5,429 bases of DNA from assembly GCA_030610225.1 (NCBI GenBank), contig JAUWSD010000094.1, positions 1-5,429 on the forward strand, given 5' to 3'. This DNA comes from Chloroflexota bacterium (GTDB lineage Bacteria > Chloroflexota > Anaerolineae > Anaerolineales > UBA11579). Shown in pieces: positions 5,123 to 5,429 of the stretch. Positions within the stretch are counted from its first letter, which is position 1; every line of letters starts with the position of its first letter. The notes under the pieces were generated by a model. The model saw only the letters and a list, made by a program, of their open reading frames with translations. It did no database searches and was not told the DNA's origin. The translations under genes were made by a program, and so were the position numbers.

Positions 5123-5429
5123 ATGATCGTTATGGACGATATCGCATACCAAAGACTCTTATTTTTATACGAAGTTACGAGGGAATTAACAGCCAATCTG
5201 GAGATTCCGGAGCTTTTAACACGCCTGCTGGATATGGCGATCAGCTACTCAAATGCTATACGGGGGAGTATTATCATCACCAATGAAAAAGGGTCTCCTA
5301 TTCATGCGGTTGTGTACTACGATAAAAAGGTAAATATTGAAGACCCAAAACGAATGGGTAATTTCCTGGATGAAGGTTTAGCAGGCTGGGTATATCAGAA
5401 GCGCGAAGCTGCCCTGATCTCAAATACAG
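5123..5429 (+). CDS. GAF-domain sensor protein, N-terminal 102 residues (C-terminus off the right edge)
   Basis: The frame is open from ATG 5123 to the window end. The predicted product begins MIVMDDIAYQRLLFLYEVTREL and has an amphipathic signalling-type helix (about 8-42) typical of the segment leading into GAF domains. Beta-strand-like GSIIITNEKGSPIHAVVYY (48-66) follows, then the GAF signature DEGLAGWVYQKREAALISNT (83-102), which normally lies before the second half of the ligand pocket. Such GAF domains bind small molecules or transmit signals and are usually joined to a histidine kinase, GGDEF domain or phosphatase. The output domain is beyond the window and cannot be told. No transmembrane segment or signal peptide is seen, so it is likely cytoplasmic. 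ATG 5123 is preferred over ATG 5132 because of the -10 box just upstream. It lies 30 bases after holB. Confidence 0.75.
   Translation, partial: MIVMDDIAYQRLLFLYEVTRELTANLEIPELLTRLLDMAISYSNAIRGSIIITNEKGSPIHAVVYYDKKVNIEDPKRMGNFLDEGLAGWVYQKREAALISNT

Noticed and set aside
1..5429. Mobile elements, CRISPR arrays, tRNA or rRNA genes, defence or toxin-antitoxin systems.
   Set aside because: No direct-repeat arrays, terminal inverted repeats with a transposase, tRNA-like cloverleaf or small paired toxin-antitoxin genes were seen on either strand.

Overview
This is a bacterial chromosomal window of mostly housekeeping and metabolic genes with tight spacing. It holds one gene cut by the left edge, four complete genes and one gene cut by the right edge. 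DNA polymerase III delta', a GltD-type flavoprotein and Shine-Dalgarno/sigma70-like signals fix it as bacterial. The moderate GC content, the mix of gene families and start codons sitting directly behind -10 boxes fit a Chloroflexota (Anaerolineae-like) genome. That placement is inference from general resemblance, not from a search. There are no RNA genes, insertion sequences, CRISPR arrays or phage genes.

Layout. Positions 1-254 (minus strand) hold the N-terminal part of an unrecognised protein that starts at TTG with a good ribosome site. Positions 255-393 form a divergent intergenic region with a likely minus-strand promoter, a 10-bp palindrome and two small hairpins. Positions 394-1188 encode a DUF92/TMEM19 membrane protein. 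It is followed after 31 bases by a DegT/DnrJ/EryC1/StrS-type PLP aminotransferase (1220-2398), and the two probably form one transcript. Positions 2399-2573 are a regulatory region with a near-consensus sigma70 promoter, a probable second promoter and overlapping inverted repeats. This region drives a stand-alone GltD-like oxidoreductase (2574-4007), which ends at a textbook intrinsic terminator (4027-4054). After it come holB (4091-5092) and the start of a GAF-domain protein (5123 to the edge).

How the genes relate. The DUF92 protein and the aminotransferase could act together in lipid-linked or sugar-nucleotide chemistry, but only their adjacency supports this. The GltD-like gene has its own promoter and terminator and no large glutamate synthase subunit beside it, so it is a separate unit. 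holB and the GAF gene each appear to be transcribed as leaderless mRNAs, because a -10 hexamer ends 5-6 bases before each ATG.

I do not see a clearly new biological system here. The points most worth checking are the paired leaderless starts, the delta' subunit that lacks both the zinc-module cysteines and the Walker A lysine, and the structured leader before the orphan GltD-like gene. Several start codons should also be moved from the longest-ORF choice.
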